Notes under the pieces: model-generated
The model's database searches: none
Told to the model about the DNA's origin: nothing
What the model saw: only the letters and a program-made list of their open reading frames with translations
Made by a program: the position numbers and the translations under genes
Source of the DNA: Nocardioides daejeonensis
GTDB lineage: Bacteria > Actinomycetota > Actinomycetes > Propionibacteriales > Nocardioidaceae
DNA: 64,000 nt
Direction of reading: 5' to 3'
Assembly (NCBI RefSeq): GCF_003194585.1
Contig: NZ_QHKZ01000001.1
Location: 868,001 to 932,000 of the forward strand
Shown here: in pieces, positions 45,424 to 53,200 of the stretch
Layout: each line of letters opens with the position of its first letter
Numbering within the stretch: position 1 is the first letter of the stretch

Positions 45424-46130
45424 CGTCTCCTGGAGGGCACACGGACTGGGGCGTTGCCTGGTGGGTGGCCGTCGTGATCTGCAAGCCGGTTCTGATTCTG
45501 GTGCGCCGGCGCGACTGGCGTGGAGTCGAGCGGATACCCGCACGCGGCCCAGCCGTACTCGCCGCGAACCACATCTCCAAACTGGACCCGTTACTCGTCG
45601 CCGAGATGGTCCTCGCCAACGGAAGGATCCCGGCGTTTCTTGCGAAGAGCAGCCTGTTCGAAGAAAAGATCGTAGGGAGGTGGTTCCGTGCGGCCGGACA
45701 TGTGGAGGTGGATCGATCTCATGGTGCCGACGGATTCGGCGCCGCCCTGACGGCACTTCGCAGCGGTGCACTGCTCGTGGTCTATCCCGAAGGAACGATC
45801 ACCAAGGACCCTGACGGCGGCTTGATGGAACTCAAGACAGGCGCTGTGCGGCTGGCAATCGAATCAGGAGCGCCGCTCATTCCCGTTGCCCAACGAGGCG
45901 CCGAAGAGATCCTGCCGGCCTACAGCCGCCGCCCGAAACTGTTCAAACGGCCCACCGTCACCATCGACATTGGTCCGCCGCTTGACCTGACCGATCTCAG
46001 GCAGCTCGGGCCCGGTCCCGAAGCGGCGATCGCCGGTACGCGCCGACTTGCCGACGCTCTGGCTCAGATGCTGGATCAACTGGCAGAGCGACACGGCGCG
46101 AGCGACCAATCCTCACGCTGCCGGTCATGA
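45420..46130 (+). CDS. PlsC-like lysophospholipid/1-acylglycerol-phosphate acyltransferase
   Basis: This 236-residue membrane-associated acyltransferase has the H-x4-D motif NHISKLD (His51, Asp56), the second motif with LLVVYPEGTITKD and a hydrophobic helix near residues 14-30. It would transfer an acyl chain to a lysolipid or other hydroxyl acceptor. GTG 45420 is supported by overlap with the preceding mini-ORF rather than by a ribosome binding site. It ends the cargo operon; a 9-bp-stem hairpin follows 70 bp later. Confidence 0.88.
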   Translation: MTSPGGHTDWGVAWWVAVVICKPVLILVRRRDWRGVERIPARGPAVLAANHISKLDPLLVAEMVLANGRIPAFLAKSSLFEEKIVGRWFRAAGHVEVDRSHGADGFGAALTALRSGALLVVYPEGTITKDPDGGLMELKTGAVRLAIESGAPLIPVAQRGAEEILPAYSRRPKLFKRPTVTIDIGPPLDLTDLRQLGPGPEAAIAGTRRLADALAQMLDQLAERHGASDQSSRCRS

Positions 46131-46200
46131 GCAACGTCCTCGTGACAGCCCGGTGAAGAATAGACGGGATTGGTGGCGAGATCTCCGCGTCCGAAATGGC

Positions 46201-46228
46201 GATGGCCCCGAGAAGTCCTGGGGCCATC
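46201..46228 (+). terminator. Terminator hairpin after the cargo operon
   Basis: GATGGCCCC (46201-46209) and GGGGCCATC (46220-46228) form a perfect 9-bp stem with a 10-nt loop, 70 bp after the acyltransferase stop. Confidence 0.7.
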
Positions 46229-46920
46229 GGCGACTGAATGTGAGTCACTCGATCAGTTCTGGACCTGATGTCGTCGTAGATGTGGAAACTGCCGGCCAGC
46301 ACCGCCACTCACGATGATGCGCAAGCCGCGGGGAGCCCATTCGGGCCGATCTGGTGGACGCCGACTCCCGGCTCGTCCCCGAGCAGCCAGGACAACGAAC
46401 GTCCTCTGAACTCAAGGAAGTGCGCAAAGACCAGTTGAGAGCGCTGGCATGATCGTGCGGGTCGCGCTCGGCGAAGGCGGCCAAGCGAAACGCAACGCCT
46501 ACACAACCCACGCTGTTCGCAGCCCAGGGGACTGCTGATAGAAGACGGTGCGGGGTCCCAACATCTTCGGCATCCGCTAGATCGATTCTCATCGTCGAGG
46601 ATCGACTGGGTCAACGTAAATCGACGCCAAGACGACCTCCGGTGCTGTCGTCGATCGGCATGCGCGGCAGCTCTACATAGCTTCTGCCGCGGCGCCCGCG
46701 CAGCCCGCGAACCGTCGGCCCTGTGCCTCCGGGAACGTCCCGCTTGGTGGTCGTCTGCCCCTGCAGTCGCACCTTGTGCGACCCCGAGGACATCACTGAG
46801 TACATCTCATTGCTGCATTCAGCTGTGAGCCCCAATGACGATTGTTGACGGACGCTGGCGAGTCCCAAAACCCGATCCCCACCAGGTGATTGGAAGGCTC
46901 GAAACCGGGCGGCACGCATG

Positions 46921-46963
46921 CTACGAAGGTTCGTAGATGGTCCGTCCCCCGGGGGGACGGACC
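46921..46963. other. oriT: Candidate origin of transfer (two adjacent perfect inverted repeats)
   Basis: CTACGAAGGTTCGTAG (46921-46936; 7-bp arms) is followed after 2 bp by a 25-bp repeat at 46939-46963 with perfect 12-bp arms (GGTCCGTCCCCC and its complement). Both lie 30-70 bp before the relaxase gene, a usual place for oriT with a MobF nuclease. Confidence 0.55.
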
Positions 46964-46992
46964 GGTGTCATTTCAGGGGTCTTTGACGAGAC

Positions 46993-49725
46993 GTGACGGG
47001 CGGTGACGAGGACATCATGCACGGTGGGGTGAAGTTCTACCGCGGCTCGGCAGCCGCCGCACGCTCCTATGTCGAGGCCGACCACTCACGTGGCGATGAC
47101 TACTACCTCGCCGAGGGAAGCGGCGTTGCCGAGCACTACGCCGTCAACGTGAGCGGCGACGGAACTGTCATCGATCGGCGTCCCGATCTCGACGGCCCGA
47201 CGTACGAAAAGTGGGTGGCCGGGTACGACGTGTCCACCGGTCAGCCGAAGGGCCGGTTGCGCGATGACGATCGCGCGTTGAGGTTCGTCGAGGTGGTCGT
47301 CAATGGACCCAAGACCTGGTCGCTCGCGGCCGCACTCCATCCGGATCTCGCTGCTGCTTACGAAGCGGCACAGACCCGCGCGGCCGAGGAGGTCATCGGG
47401 TGGGTTGCCCAGCACGCAACCACACGCGTCGGTCCGCGCGGACGCCAGGTCCAGGTACCCGTCGAGAAGATCGAGGCCGCGGTCGTGCGGCACTACACAT
47501 CGCGTGCCGGTGACCCGCACCGTCACCTGCACGTTCAGATAAACGCGCGCGTGCACGCGGCAGGTGCATGGCGTGGCTTGCACTCCGTCGGAGTTGTTGA
47601 CTCCATCGAGGCGCTCAATGGCATCGGTCACGCCGCCGTGATGTGCGACCCCGAGTTCCGCACCGCGCTCGCCGAACATGGCTACACGCTCGACGACTCC
47701 GGCGAGATTCAGCAGCTCGCGCCGTACGCCGGTCGGTTCAGCCAACGAACCTCGCAGATCAACCGCAACGTCGACCGCTACGAAGCCGCATGGCGCACCG
47801 AGCACCCCGGCGAGGAGCCGGGGCCGAAGCTGCGACAGTCGTGGGATCGTCGCGCGTGGGCTGATGCACGTCCCGACAAGGTTGTACCGGCCGACGGCGT
47901 CGACCTTGTCACTCGGTGGAACGTCGAGCTGCACGACCTCGGCTTCCGTCTACCGATAGAACCCGTCGAGGTTCGAGCGACGACTATCGGTCGGTTGCGT
48001 CGCGACGCTGCCGTTGATCTCGTCCTCACCCGGCTCGGAGCGAAACGCTCGGCCTGGAACGCCGCCGACATTCGCGGCGAAGTCGAGAAACTGATCCCCG
48101 CGGTCGGCATCATCGCCGACCGAGCCGCACGCACGGAGCTGGCCGAAGACCTCACCGCACGCGCGGTCGCCTGCTGCCGGCCGTTGCGCGAACGCGGTGA
48201 CGTGCCGGACCACATCAGGAACCTCACCTCCGACCGGGTACTCGACGTCGAAGCGAAACTCATCGACGCCATCGCAACGCGCGTACTGCAACCGGTCCAA
48301 CGTCCGGGCCGGATCACGAACAGCGACCACCTCGATGCCGCGCAACGGGCGGTCGTCGCGGCACTTGCCGGCGACGCCGGCCTCCTCGTCATTGAGGGTG
48401 CGGCCGGCACCGGAAAGACCACCACCCTCGCCGCCGCCCGCGCTGCCCTCGATGCGCAGTACCGCCGACTTCTTGTCGTCACACCGACCCTCAAAGCAGC
48501 ACAGGCTGCGCGACAGCAGGTCGGCACCGATGCGTTCTCCGCGGCTTGGCTCATCCACCAAAATGGTTTCCGATGGGACCAGGACGGCCACTGGTCACGC
48601 ATCAACCTCGCCCGCGAACAGATCAACGTCGCCGCACGGCTGTCACCCGGCGACGTCCTGCTCATCGACGAAGCCGGGATGCTCGACCAGGACACTGCCC
48701 GCGCACTGTTTGCGATCGCCGACCGCGCCTGCGCGACTGTTGCGCTTCTCGGGGACCGCCACCAACTGCCCGCCGTCGGTCGCGGCGGGCTACTCGACAT
48801 CGCCGCACGCTGGACACCACCAACCGCACATCTCGAGCTCGAGTCCGTGCATCGATTCGTCGATCCGGAGTACGCCGACCTCAGCCTGAAGATGCGCGAA
48901 GGCGACCACCCAGCCGACGTCTTCGACGCCCTCCTCGAGCGCGGACTCATCAGCGTTCACGCCACCGATGTCGAACGCACCGCCGCCCTCGCGGACATCG
49001 GCGCCGCAAGCGAGGACCTGATCATCGCCGACACCCGCGAACAGGTCGGCGCCCTCAATGCCGCCATCCGCGACCACCGCCACCGCAGCGGCGAGACGAC
49101 TGGTGAGCGGGTTGGTGAGCGGAATGGTGAGCCCGTCACTCGCCGTGGTGAGCGGATCGGACTCGGTGACCGTGTCGCTACCCGACGCAACGACCGCGAC
49201 CTCGGCGTCGCCAACCGCGACGTCTGGACCGTCGCCGGCATCGGAGACGACGGCAGTCTTCTCGTCACCGGTCGCGCCGGCCAACGAGAACTGCCCGCCG
49301 ACTACGTCGGGGAACACGTTGAGCTCGCCTTCGCCTCGACCGTCTACGGCGCCCAGGGCCAGACCGTCGCCTCCGCGCACCTCCTCGTCGGCGACAGCAC
49401 AGGTGCAGCAGCGGCGTACGTCGCCATGACTCGCGGACGCCACAGCAACGTCGCCCACTTGGTCGCCGACTCTGTCGATGACGCCCGCGAGCAATGGGTG
49501 GGCGTGTTCAGCCGCGACCGCGCCGACCTCGGCCCAGGACACGCCGCGACCCGTGTGGACGAGGACATCGAGCGCTACGGCACCCGGGCATCGCGTCAGT
49601 CGATAGCGTTCCAGGCCGCCGCACTGAAGAACGCATTGGCCGATGGACCGGCCGGACCTCGGCCGCGACCCGAAGACCGGCAATACACGAGTCCTCGACC
49701 CGCTGGGCCGGGAATCGGCCGTTAA
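46993..49725 (+). CDS. MobF relaxase/helicase (TrwC/TraI type)
   Basis: This 910-residue protein combines an N-terminal TrwC relaxase domain (about 1-300) with a C-terminal RecD-like helicase. Metal-binding histidines are in the HRHLHVQINARVH region near residue 176 and Tyr residues lie close to the N-terminus (YYLAEG). The Walker A motif GAAGTGKTT is near residue 470, then LLIDEAGMLD, GDRHQLPAVGRGG and VAMTRGRHSN. It would nick oriT and unwind the strand for transfer. No T4CP or T4SS genes accompany it, so it must use a helper. It starts at GTG 46993. Confidence 0.95.
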   Translation: MTGGDEDIMHGGVKFYRGSAAAARSYVEADHSRGDDYYLAEGSGVAEHYAVNVSGDGTVIDRRPDLDGPTYEKWVAGYDVSTGQPKGRLRDDDRALRFVEVVVNGPKTWSLAAALHPDLAAAYEAAQTRAAEEVIGWVAQHATTRVGPRGRQVQVPVEKIEAAVVRHYTSRAGDPHRHLHVQINARVHAAGAWRGLHSVGVVDSIEALNGIGHAAVMCDPEFRTALAEHGYTLDDSGEIQQLAPYAGRFSQRTSQINRNVDRYEAAWRTEHPGEEPGPKLRQSWDRRAWADARPDKVVPADGVDLVTRWNVELHDLGFRLPIEPVEVRATTIGRLRRDAAVDLVLTRLGAKRSAWNAADIRGEVEKLIPAVGIIADRAARTELAEDLTARAVACCRPLRERGDVPDHIRNLTSDRVLDVEAKLIDAIATRVLQPVQRPGRITNSDHLDAAQRAVVAALAGDAGLLVIEGAAGTGKTTTLAAARAALDAQYRRLLVVTPTLKAAQAARQQVGTDAFSAAWLIHQNGFRWDQDGHWSRINLAREQINVAARLSPGDVLLIDEAGMLDQDTARALFAIADRACATVALLGDRHQLPAVGRGGLLDIAARWTPPTAHLELESVHRFVDPEYADLSLKMREGDHPADVFDALLERGLISVHATDVERTAALADIGAASEDLIIADTREQVGALNAAIRDHRHRSGETTGERVGERNGEPVTRRGERIGLGDRVATRRNDRDLGVANRDVWTVAGIGDDGSLLVTGRAGQRELPADYVGEHVELAFASTVYGAQGQTVASAHLLVGDSTGAAAAYVAMTRGRHSNVAHLVADSVDDAREQWVGVFSRDRADLGPGHAATRVDEDIERYGTRASRQSIAFQAAALKNALADGPAGPRPRPEDRQYTSPRPAGPGIGR

Positions 49726-49896
49726 CCAAGCCCGTCGCTCCAGGTGATCGCTCGGAGGCCCCGAGACGACTTAGGTGACCAGGAAGAAGCCGATCTCGAC
49801 ACGAATGGCCAGCGGAGGTCCGATCCGCAGAGCGGGGCGTTGCTTCTTCCCGAAGAGTCGCCGAATCCGTCGGCGGCCAGCACGAAAGGCGACGTG

Positions 49897-50136
49897 ATGG
49901 TGACACCCATCGGCATCCCCGAGGACTGGGACGACAACGGCCTGATCCTGTTCGAGGAGTTCTGCGAACTCATCCGCACACCCCAGCGCACCGTCCGTGA
50001 CTGGCGTCGCCGTGGCATCGGCCCACGATGGACGCGCTTTCAGGGCGTGGGCCGGCTCTACATCACCGTGGCGGAGGCCCGTTGCTTCCTCGCCTCCGCC
50101 ACGGTCACCCAGATCGAGGTGCGCTCCGATGGCTGA
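49897..50136 (+). CDS. Small HTH DNA-binding protein
   Basis: This 79-residue protein has a MerR/excisionase-like winged-helix core (LILFEEFCELIRTPQRTVRDWRRRGIGPRWTRF, residues about 17-49). It is of the size of recombination directionality factors or transcription activators of integrated elements. I chose ATG 49897 (MVTPIGIPEDW); a longer frame runs upstream. It overlaps the following excisionase gene by 8 bp. Its place between the relaxase and attR suggests regulation of excision. Confidence 0.75.
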   Translation: MVTPIGIPEDWDDNGLILFEEFCELIRTPQRTVRDWRRRGIGPRWTRFQGVGRLYITVAEARCFLASATVTQIEVRSDG

Positions 50137-50326
50137 GCGACGAGCCATCGCGGTCTACGTGAGCCTCGAAGAGGCTGCCGAGTCCATGTCGGTCTCGGTC
50201 AGAACGATTCGGCGCTGGATCGCAGCCGGCACGCTTCCGGCGTACCGCTGCGGAAAACGGGCCATCCGAATCAAGCTCGACGACCTCGAAGCTACCCCGC
50301 GAAAGATGCCCACAGCGCAGCTCTGA
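50129..50326 (+). CDS. xis: Excisionase-family HTH protein
   Basis: This 65-residue protein has the HTH_17/excisionase pattern: YVSLEEAAESMSVSVRTIRRWIAAGTLPAYR followed by KRAIRIKLDDLEA. Such proteins bind near att sites and steer the integrase towards excision. ATG 50129 overlaps the previous stop by 8 bp. It lies about 100 bp from attR and close to the TTGCAC repeat pair, so it may bind there. The role as excisionase is inferred from family and place. Confidence 0.75.
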   Translation: MAERRAIAVYVSLEEAAESMSVSVRTIRRWIAAGTLPAYRCGKRAIRIKLDDLEATPRKMPTAQL

Positions 50327-50353
50327 GTGCTGCTGAGGACGTGTGCCCGCCGA

Positions 50354-50382
50354 ATCCTTGTTGCACGTATGTTGCACAAAAA
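50354..50382. repeat. TTGCAC direct-repeat pair, right end (possible arm sites)
   Basis: ATCCTTGTTGCACG followed by TATGTTGCAC and an A-run nearly repeats the left-end pair at 26891-26916. Both are in the same orientation and lie inside the island ends. Confidence 0.55.
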
Positions 50383-50389
50383 GCAGAAC

Positions 50390-50410
50390 AGAGGCCCCAA
50401 AAGGGCCTCT
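50390..50410 (-). terminator. Terminator of tRNA-Val(GAC), supplied by the island
   Basis: AGAGGCCC and GGGCCTCT form an 8-bp stem on the 3' side of the minus-strand tRNA, followed on that strand by GTTCTGCTTTTTG. Since it lies inside the element, it replaces the original terminator. Confidence 0.75.
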
Positions 50411-50427
50411 GACCTGCGACTTTACTT

Positions 50428-50448
50428 GTGGGCGATACTGGGTTTGAA
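50428..50448. other. attR of the island (3' end of intact tRNA-Val)
   Basis: This is the 21-bp copy identical to 26754-26774. It covers the last 20 bases of the tRNA-Val(GAC) gene and one flanking base. Confidence 0.9.
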
Positions 50449-50500
50449 CCAGTGACCTCTTCCGTGTCAGGGAAGCGCGCTACCGCTGCGCCAATCGCCC
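50429..50500 (-). tRNA. tRNA-Val(GAC), integration site of the island
   Basis: The minus strand folds as a 72-nt tRNA: acceptor GGGCGAT/ATCGCCC, D-arm with GCGCAGCGGTAGCGC, anticodon stem CTTCC/GGAAG with loop CTGACAC (anticodon GAC), T-arm with GGTTCAAACCC and discriminator A. CCA is not encoded. It remains intact because the island restores its 3' end. Confidence 0.97.
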
Positions 50501-50549
50501 CAGATCTTGATTTGTAATGGTTGGGCCCGATCATAAACCGGTGCGGCCG

Positions 50550-50620
50550 AGGTGGGTACGGGATTTGAACCCGTGTACACGGATTTGCAGTCCGTTGCCT
50601 CGCCTCTCGGCCAACCCACC
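50550..50620 (-). tRNA. tRNA-Cys(GCA)
   Basis: A 71-nt tRNA on the minus strand has acceptor GGTGGGT/ACCCACC, anticodon stem ACGGA/TCCGT with loop CTGCAAA (anticodon GCA) and T-loop GGGTTCAAATCCC. The discriminator is U, as usual for Cys. Confidence 0.97.
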
Positions 50621-50646
50621 GTGGAGGCTTTGGTGTTACCTCTCAG

Positions 50647-50719
50647 AGCGGACGACGAGGCTCGAACTCGCGACCTCAACCTTGGCAAGGTTGCGCTCTA
50701 CCAACTGAGCTACGTCCGC
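50647..50719 (-). tRNA. tRNA-Gly(GCC)
   Basis: A 73-nt tRNA on the minus strand has acceptor GCGGACG/CGTCCGC, anticodon stem CAACC/GGTTG with loop TTGCCAA (anticodon GCC) and T-loop GAGTTCGAGCCTC. It heads the tRNA-Gly, tRNA-Cys, tRNA-Val cluster in the direction of transcription. Confidence 0.97.
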
Positions 50720-50864
50720 TTGCTGCTCCCTTCCGGCTTGGCCGGCCTGGGCAACGACGAGAACATTAGCCGAACCCTGGATCCATGCAAAATCCGGGGT
50801 GCTCCGGCGTGTTCCACCCTCGACCGTCGGGGTCCTATCCCTCACGATCACCTAGCGTGGAGCC

Positions 50865-51686
50865 ATGCGCGCCTGGCTCGACGGACACCTTCTCGACGAC
50901 CCCGAAGCACCCGCGATCTCGCTGACCGACCACGGCTTCACGGTGGGCGACGGCGTCTTCGAGGCGGTGAAGGTCGTCGACTCGCAGCCCTTCGCGCTCA
51001 CCCGCCACCTGGAGCGGCTGGCCCGCTGCGCAGCTGCGCTGGGACTCCCGCCTGTCGACGCTGCCGAGGTGCGCGGCGGAGTGGCCGCCGTCCTGGCCGG
51101 CCAGGAGCTGCCGTTGGGCCGTCTTCGGATCACCTACACGGCGGGGCGAGCTCCGCTCGGCTCCGGGCGCGGCCACGCAGCGCCGACTCTCGCCGTCGTC
51201 GGCGTGCCGATGGCGCCGTACCCGGAGACCGCCGCCGTCGCCACTGTGCCCTGGCCCCGCAACGAGCGCGGCGCACTGGCCGGCCTCAAGACCACCTCGT
51301 ACGCCGAGAACGTCGTGGCGCTTGCCAGCGCCGCCGCTCGAGGGGCCAGTGAGGCGATCTTTGCCAACACGATCGGGAACCTCTGCGAGGGCACCGGATC
51401 CAACGTCTTCTACGTGCACGAGGGTGAGCTGCGTACGCCGACCCTCGCCAGCGGCTGCCTGGCCGGCGTCACCCGAGCGCTGCTGGTGGAGTGGCTCGGG
51501 GTCCGCGAGGTGGATGAGCCGCTCGAGGTGCTCGCGAGTGCGAGCGAGATCTTCCTGGCCTCGACCACGCGCGACGTCCAGGGGGTGCATCGGTGCGACG
51601 AGCGCGAGCTCTCCGCCCCCGGGGCCGTCACGCGCGAGGCGGCGACGGTCTTCGCCGAGCAGTCGGCGAAGACCGTCGATCCCTGA
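50865..51686 (+). CDS. PLP-dependent class IV aminotransferase (aminodeoxychorismate lyase-like)
   Basis: This 273-residue fold-type IV PLP enzyme shows the N-terminal LTDHGFTVGDGVFEAVKV, the Schiff-base Lys in AGLKTTSYAENV (about residue 145) and the phosphate-binding ANTIGNLCEGTGSNVF region. It may be aminodeoxychorismate lyase (PabC, folate pathway), a branched-chain or a D-amino-acid aminotransferase; the length and pattern favour the PabC-like group. The start is ATG 50865. No folate gene is adjacent. Confidence 0.85.
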   Translation: MRAWLDGHLLDDPEAPAISLTDHGFTVGDGVFEAVKVVDSQPFALTRHLERLARCAAALGLPPVDAAEVRGGVAAVLAGQELPLGRLRITYTAGRAPLGSGRGHAAPTLAVVGVPMAPYPETAAVATVPWPRNERGALAGLKTTSYAENVVALASAAARGASEAIFANTIGNLCEGTGSNVFYVHEGELRTPTLASGCLAGVTRALLVEWLGVREVDEPLEVLASASEIFLASTTRDVQGVHRCDERELSAPGAVTREAATVFAEQSAKTVDP

Positions 51687-51699
51687 ACCAGCGGGACGC

Positions 51700-52122
51700 T
51701 CAGACCGTCAGCAGCTGGTCGATGATCGCGTCCACGTCGAGGCTCTGCGACTCCGCGCCTGTCGGGACCACCTCGAAGGTCCGCTCGAGGAAGTCGCGGA
51801 CCGGCTCGCTCGGGGTCTCGACCAGAAGCTCCCCGTCGGGCGAGCGGAACTCGACCATCAGGCACGGCCGACCGAGCAGATCGACGCCCGGCCAGATCCT
51901 GACGTCGCCGATCCCGACCGGTCCACCCAAGCCCTCACGGAGCAGGTCGCGTCCGAAGGTCCACACGATGTCGCCCGTCATGGTGCCGAAGGAGAGCGAG
52001 ACGGCGTACGGGTCCCTGGCCTCGTAGCCGAGGACCACCGGAAGCATGGCTCCAGCACCGGCGTCACGCACACACCGCATCGTGATGCGCTGACGAATGT
52101 CACTGGGTGCCGGCCTGCTCAT
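51700..52122 (-). CDS. SsgA/SsgB-family cell-division/sporulation regulator
   Basis: This 140-residue protein has the SsgA-like pattern: VLGYEARDPYAVSLSF, VWTFGRDLLREGL, GIGDVRIWP and FRSPDGELLVETP. In Streptomyces these proteins localise septum formation during sporulation; in non-sporulating relatives the role is unclear. It converges on the aminotransferase gene with 13 bp between stops. The start is ATG 52122. Confidence 0.9.
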   Translation of the reverse strand: MSRPAPSDIRQRITMRCVRDAGAGAMLPVVLGYEARDPYAVSLSFGTMTGDIVWTFGRDLLREGLGGPVGIGDVRIWPGVDLLGRPCLMVEFRSPDGELLVETPSEPVRDFLERTFEVVPTGAESQSLDVDAIIDQLLTV

Positions 52123-52288
52123 GGGCTGTCTCCTTGAATCGCGGTCGTGCTTCGCAGGTGGGACGGGCGATCCGGTCGGCTATGACGCCGTTCCCGAGAC
52201 AGTTTTTCTGCGGCCCGCATCACAACGGGAACGAGCCCGGTTTGTGATGCCGGGGAGCATGTGCGCTAGAGTTCCGGTCGCACCGCGC

Positions 52289-52360
52289 GGGCGATTGGCG
52301 CAGTGGTAGCGCGCTTCGTTCACACCGAAGAGGTCACTGGTTCGAACCCAGTATCGCCCA
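52289..52360 (+). tRNA. tRNA-Val(CAC)
   Basis: A 72-nt tRNA has the same acceptor (GGGCGAT/ATCGCCC) as tRNA-Val(GAC), anticodon stem CTTCG/CGAAG with loop TTCACAC (anticodon CAC) and T-loop GGTTCGAACCC. Its 3' end differs from the island att core by one base (TTCGAA versus TTCAAA). Confidence 0.97.
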
Positions 52361-52372
52361 CCGACAGTTCAT

Positions 52373-52404
52373 GAAGAGGCCCCCAGGATCCTGGGGGCCT
52401 CTTC
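52373..52404 (+). terminator. Terminator of tRNA-Val(CAC)
   Basis: A perfect 32-bp palindrome beginning GAAGAGGCCCCCAGG lies 13 bp after the tRNA end. Confidence 0.8.
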
Positions 52405-52468
52405 ACGTTCGGCGGCCGCCGACATCAGTTCGGTCTGCGCCGAACCGTGCCAGTGGCACAGTGGCTCC

Positions 52469-53168
52469 ATGGCGGCGCAACCTCCCGAGACGACTCCGGA
52501 CCTGGCTGCGTTGGCAGCCGCCTTGGCGGACTCCACGCGGTCGCTGATCTGCATCTGCCTGCTCGATGGCCGGGCGTGGACCGTCACCGAGCTCGCCGCC
52601 GAGCTCCGCGCCGCCAAGTCCTCCGTCTCCGAACACGTGAGCACTCTGGTCGAGGCCGGCCTGCTGACCGACCGACGCCAGGGGCGTCACCGCTACGTCC
52701 AGGTCGCCTCGCCGGCGGTCGCGACCTGGCTGGAGCATCAGCGCTCGCAGGCTCACCCCCGCGCCGACTCTGCGCACGCGAACCCGCGACCGACACCTCG
52801 CAGAGGGCCGCACCTGCTATCGCCACCTGGCCGGGCGGCTGGGTGTCGGTCTCGCCGCAGGACTCCTCGACAAGGGCTGGCTAGACCCGTTCGGGCAACT
52901 CACCGCAGCGGGTCGCGACGGCCTGCTGACGGCCTGGGGCGTCGACGTACCGGAGGATCCCGCGAACGGACGCCCCCTCGCGACCTGGTGCCTGGACTGG
53001 ACGGAACGCCGCTCGCACCTTGGTGGCCGGCTCGGCGACGAGCTGTGCGCGACCTTCCTCGCACGCTCCTGGGTCGTACGACGCCCCACCGGTCGCGCGG
53101 TGATGCTCACGCCCGCGGGCAGGACGGAGCTCGGCTGGGCGCTGCACACCGAGCTGCACCATCTCTGA
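52469..53168 (+). pseudogene. Frameshifted winged-helix (ArsR-like) regulator
   Basis: The first half, from ATG 52469, is a clear HTH region (ALADSTRSLICICLLDG, WTVTELAAELRAAKSSVSEHVSTLVEAGLL, RRQGRHRYVQV). After about 52755 the family continues in the +1 frame: RTCYRHLAGRLGVGLAAGLLDKGWLDP and LTPAGRTELGWALHTEL, ending at TGA 53168. The switch occurs near a CCCCC run at about 52756. A single-base change or error breaks what would be a protein of about 232 residues. It precedes the PEP-mutase-family gene by 32 bp. Confidence 0.8.
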
Positions 53169-53200
53169 GCCACCATCGCCCAAGGAGTCGAAGGAGAGTC

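Larger units (their letters stand above)
46131..46992. other. Non-coding 0.86 kb between acyltransferase and relaxase
   Basis: There is no convincing gene. It holds a terminator hairpin (46201-46228), a stretch at about 46322-46452 with a coding-like plus frame (EPIRADLVDADSRLVPEQPG, then ELKEVRKDQLRALA and a stop) that may be a remnant, and two perfect inverted repeats just before the relaxase. Confidence 0.6.
26754..50448. mobile_element. Integrative mobilizable element in tRNA-Val(GAC), 23.7 kb
   Basis: The element is bounded by the 21-bp direct repeat of the tRNA 3' end. It contains a tyrosine integrase at the left end, and a MobF relaxase and two small HTH genes at the right end. There are no conjugation-channel, coupling-protein or replication genes. 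The cargo comprises three P450s with one ferredoxin and one reductase, dehydrogenases, two thioesterases, two regulators, an MMPL exporter and an acyltransferase. An HTH protein resembling an AbiE-type antitoxin lies next to the integrase. Confidence 0.9.

Noticed and set aside
46245..46614. Overlapping minus-strand open frames between acyltransferase and relaxase
   Set aside because: No start signal, no domain, low-complexity translation; treated as non-coding with possible remnants.
52289..52360. tRNA-Val(CAC) as the island attachment site
   Set aside because: It differs from the att core by one base and lies 1.8 kb outside the element; the exact copy is in tRNA-Val(GAC).
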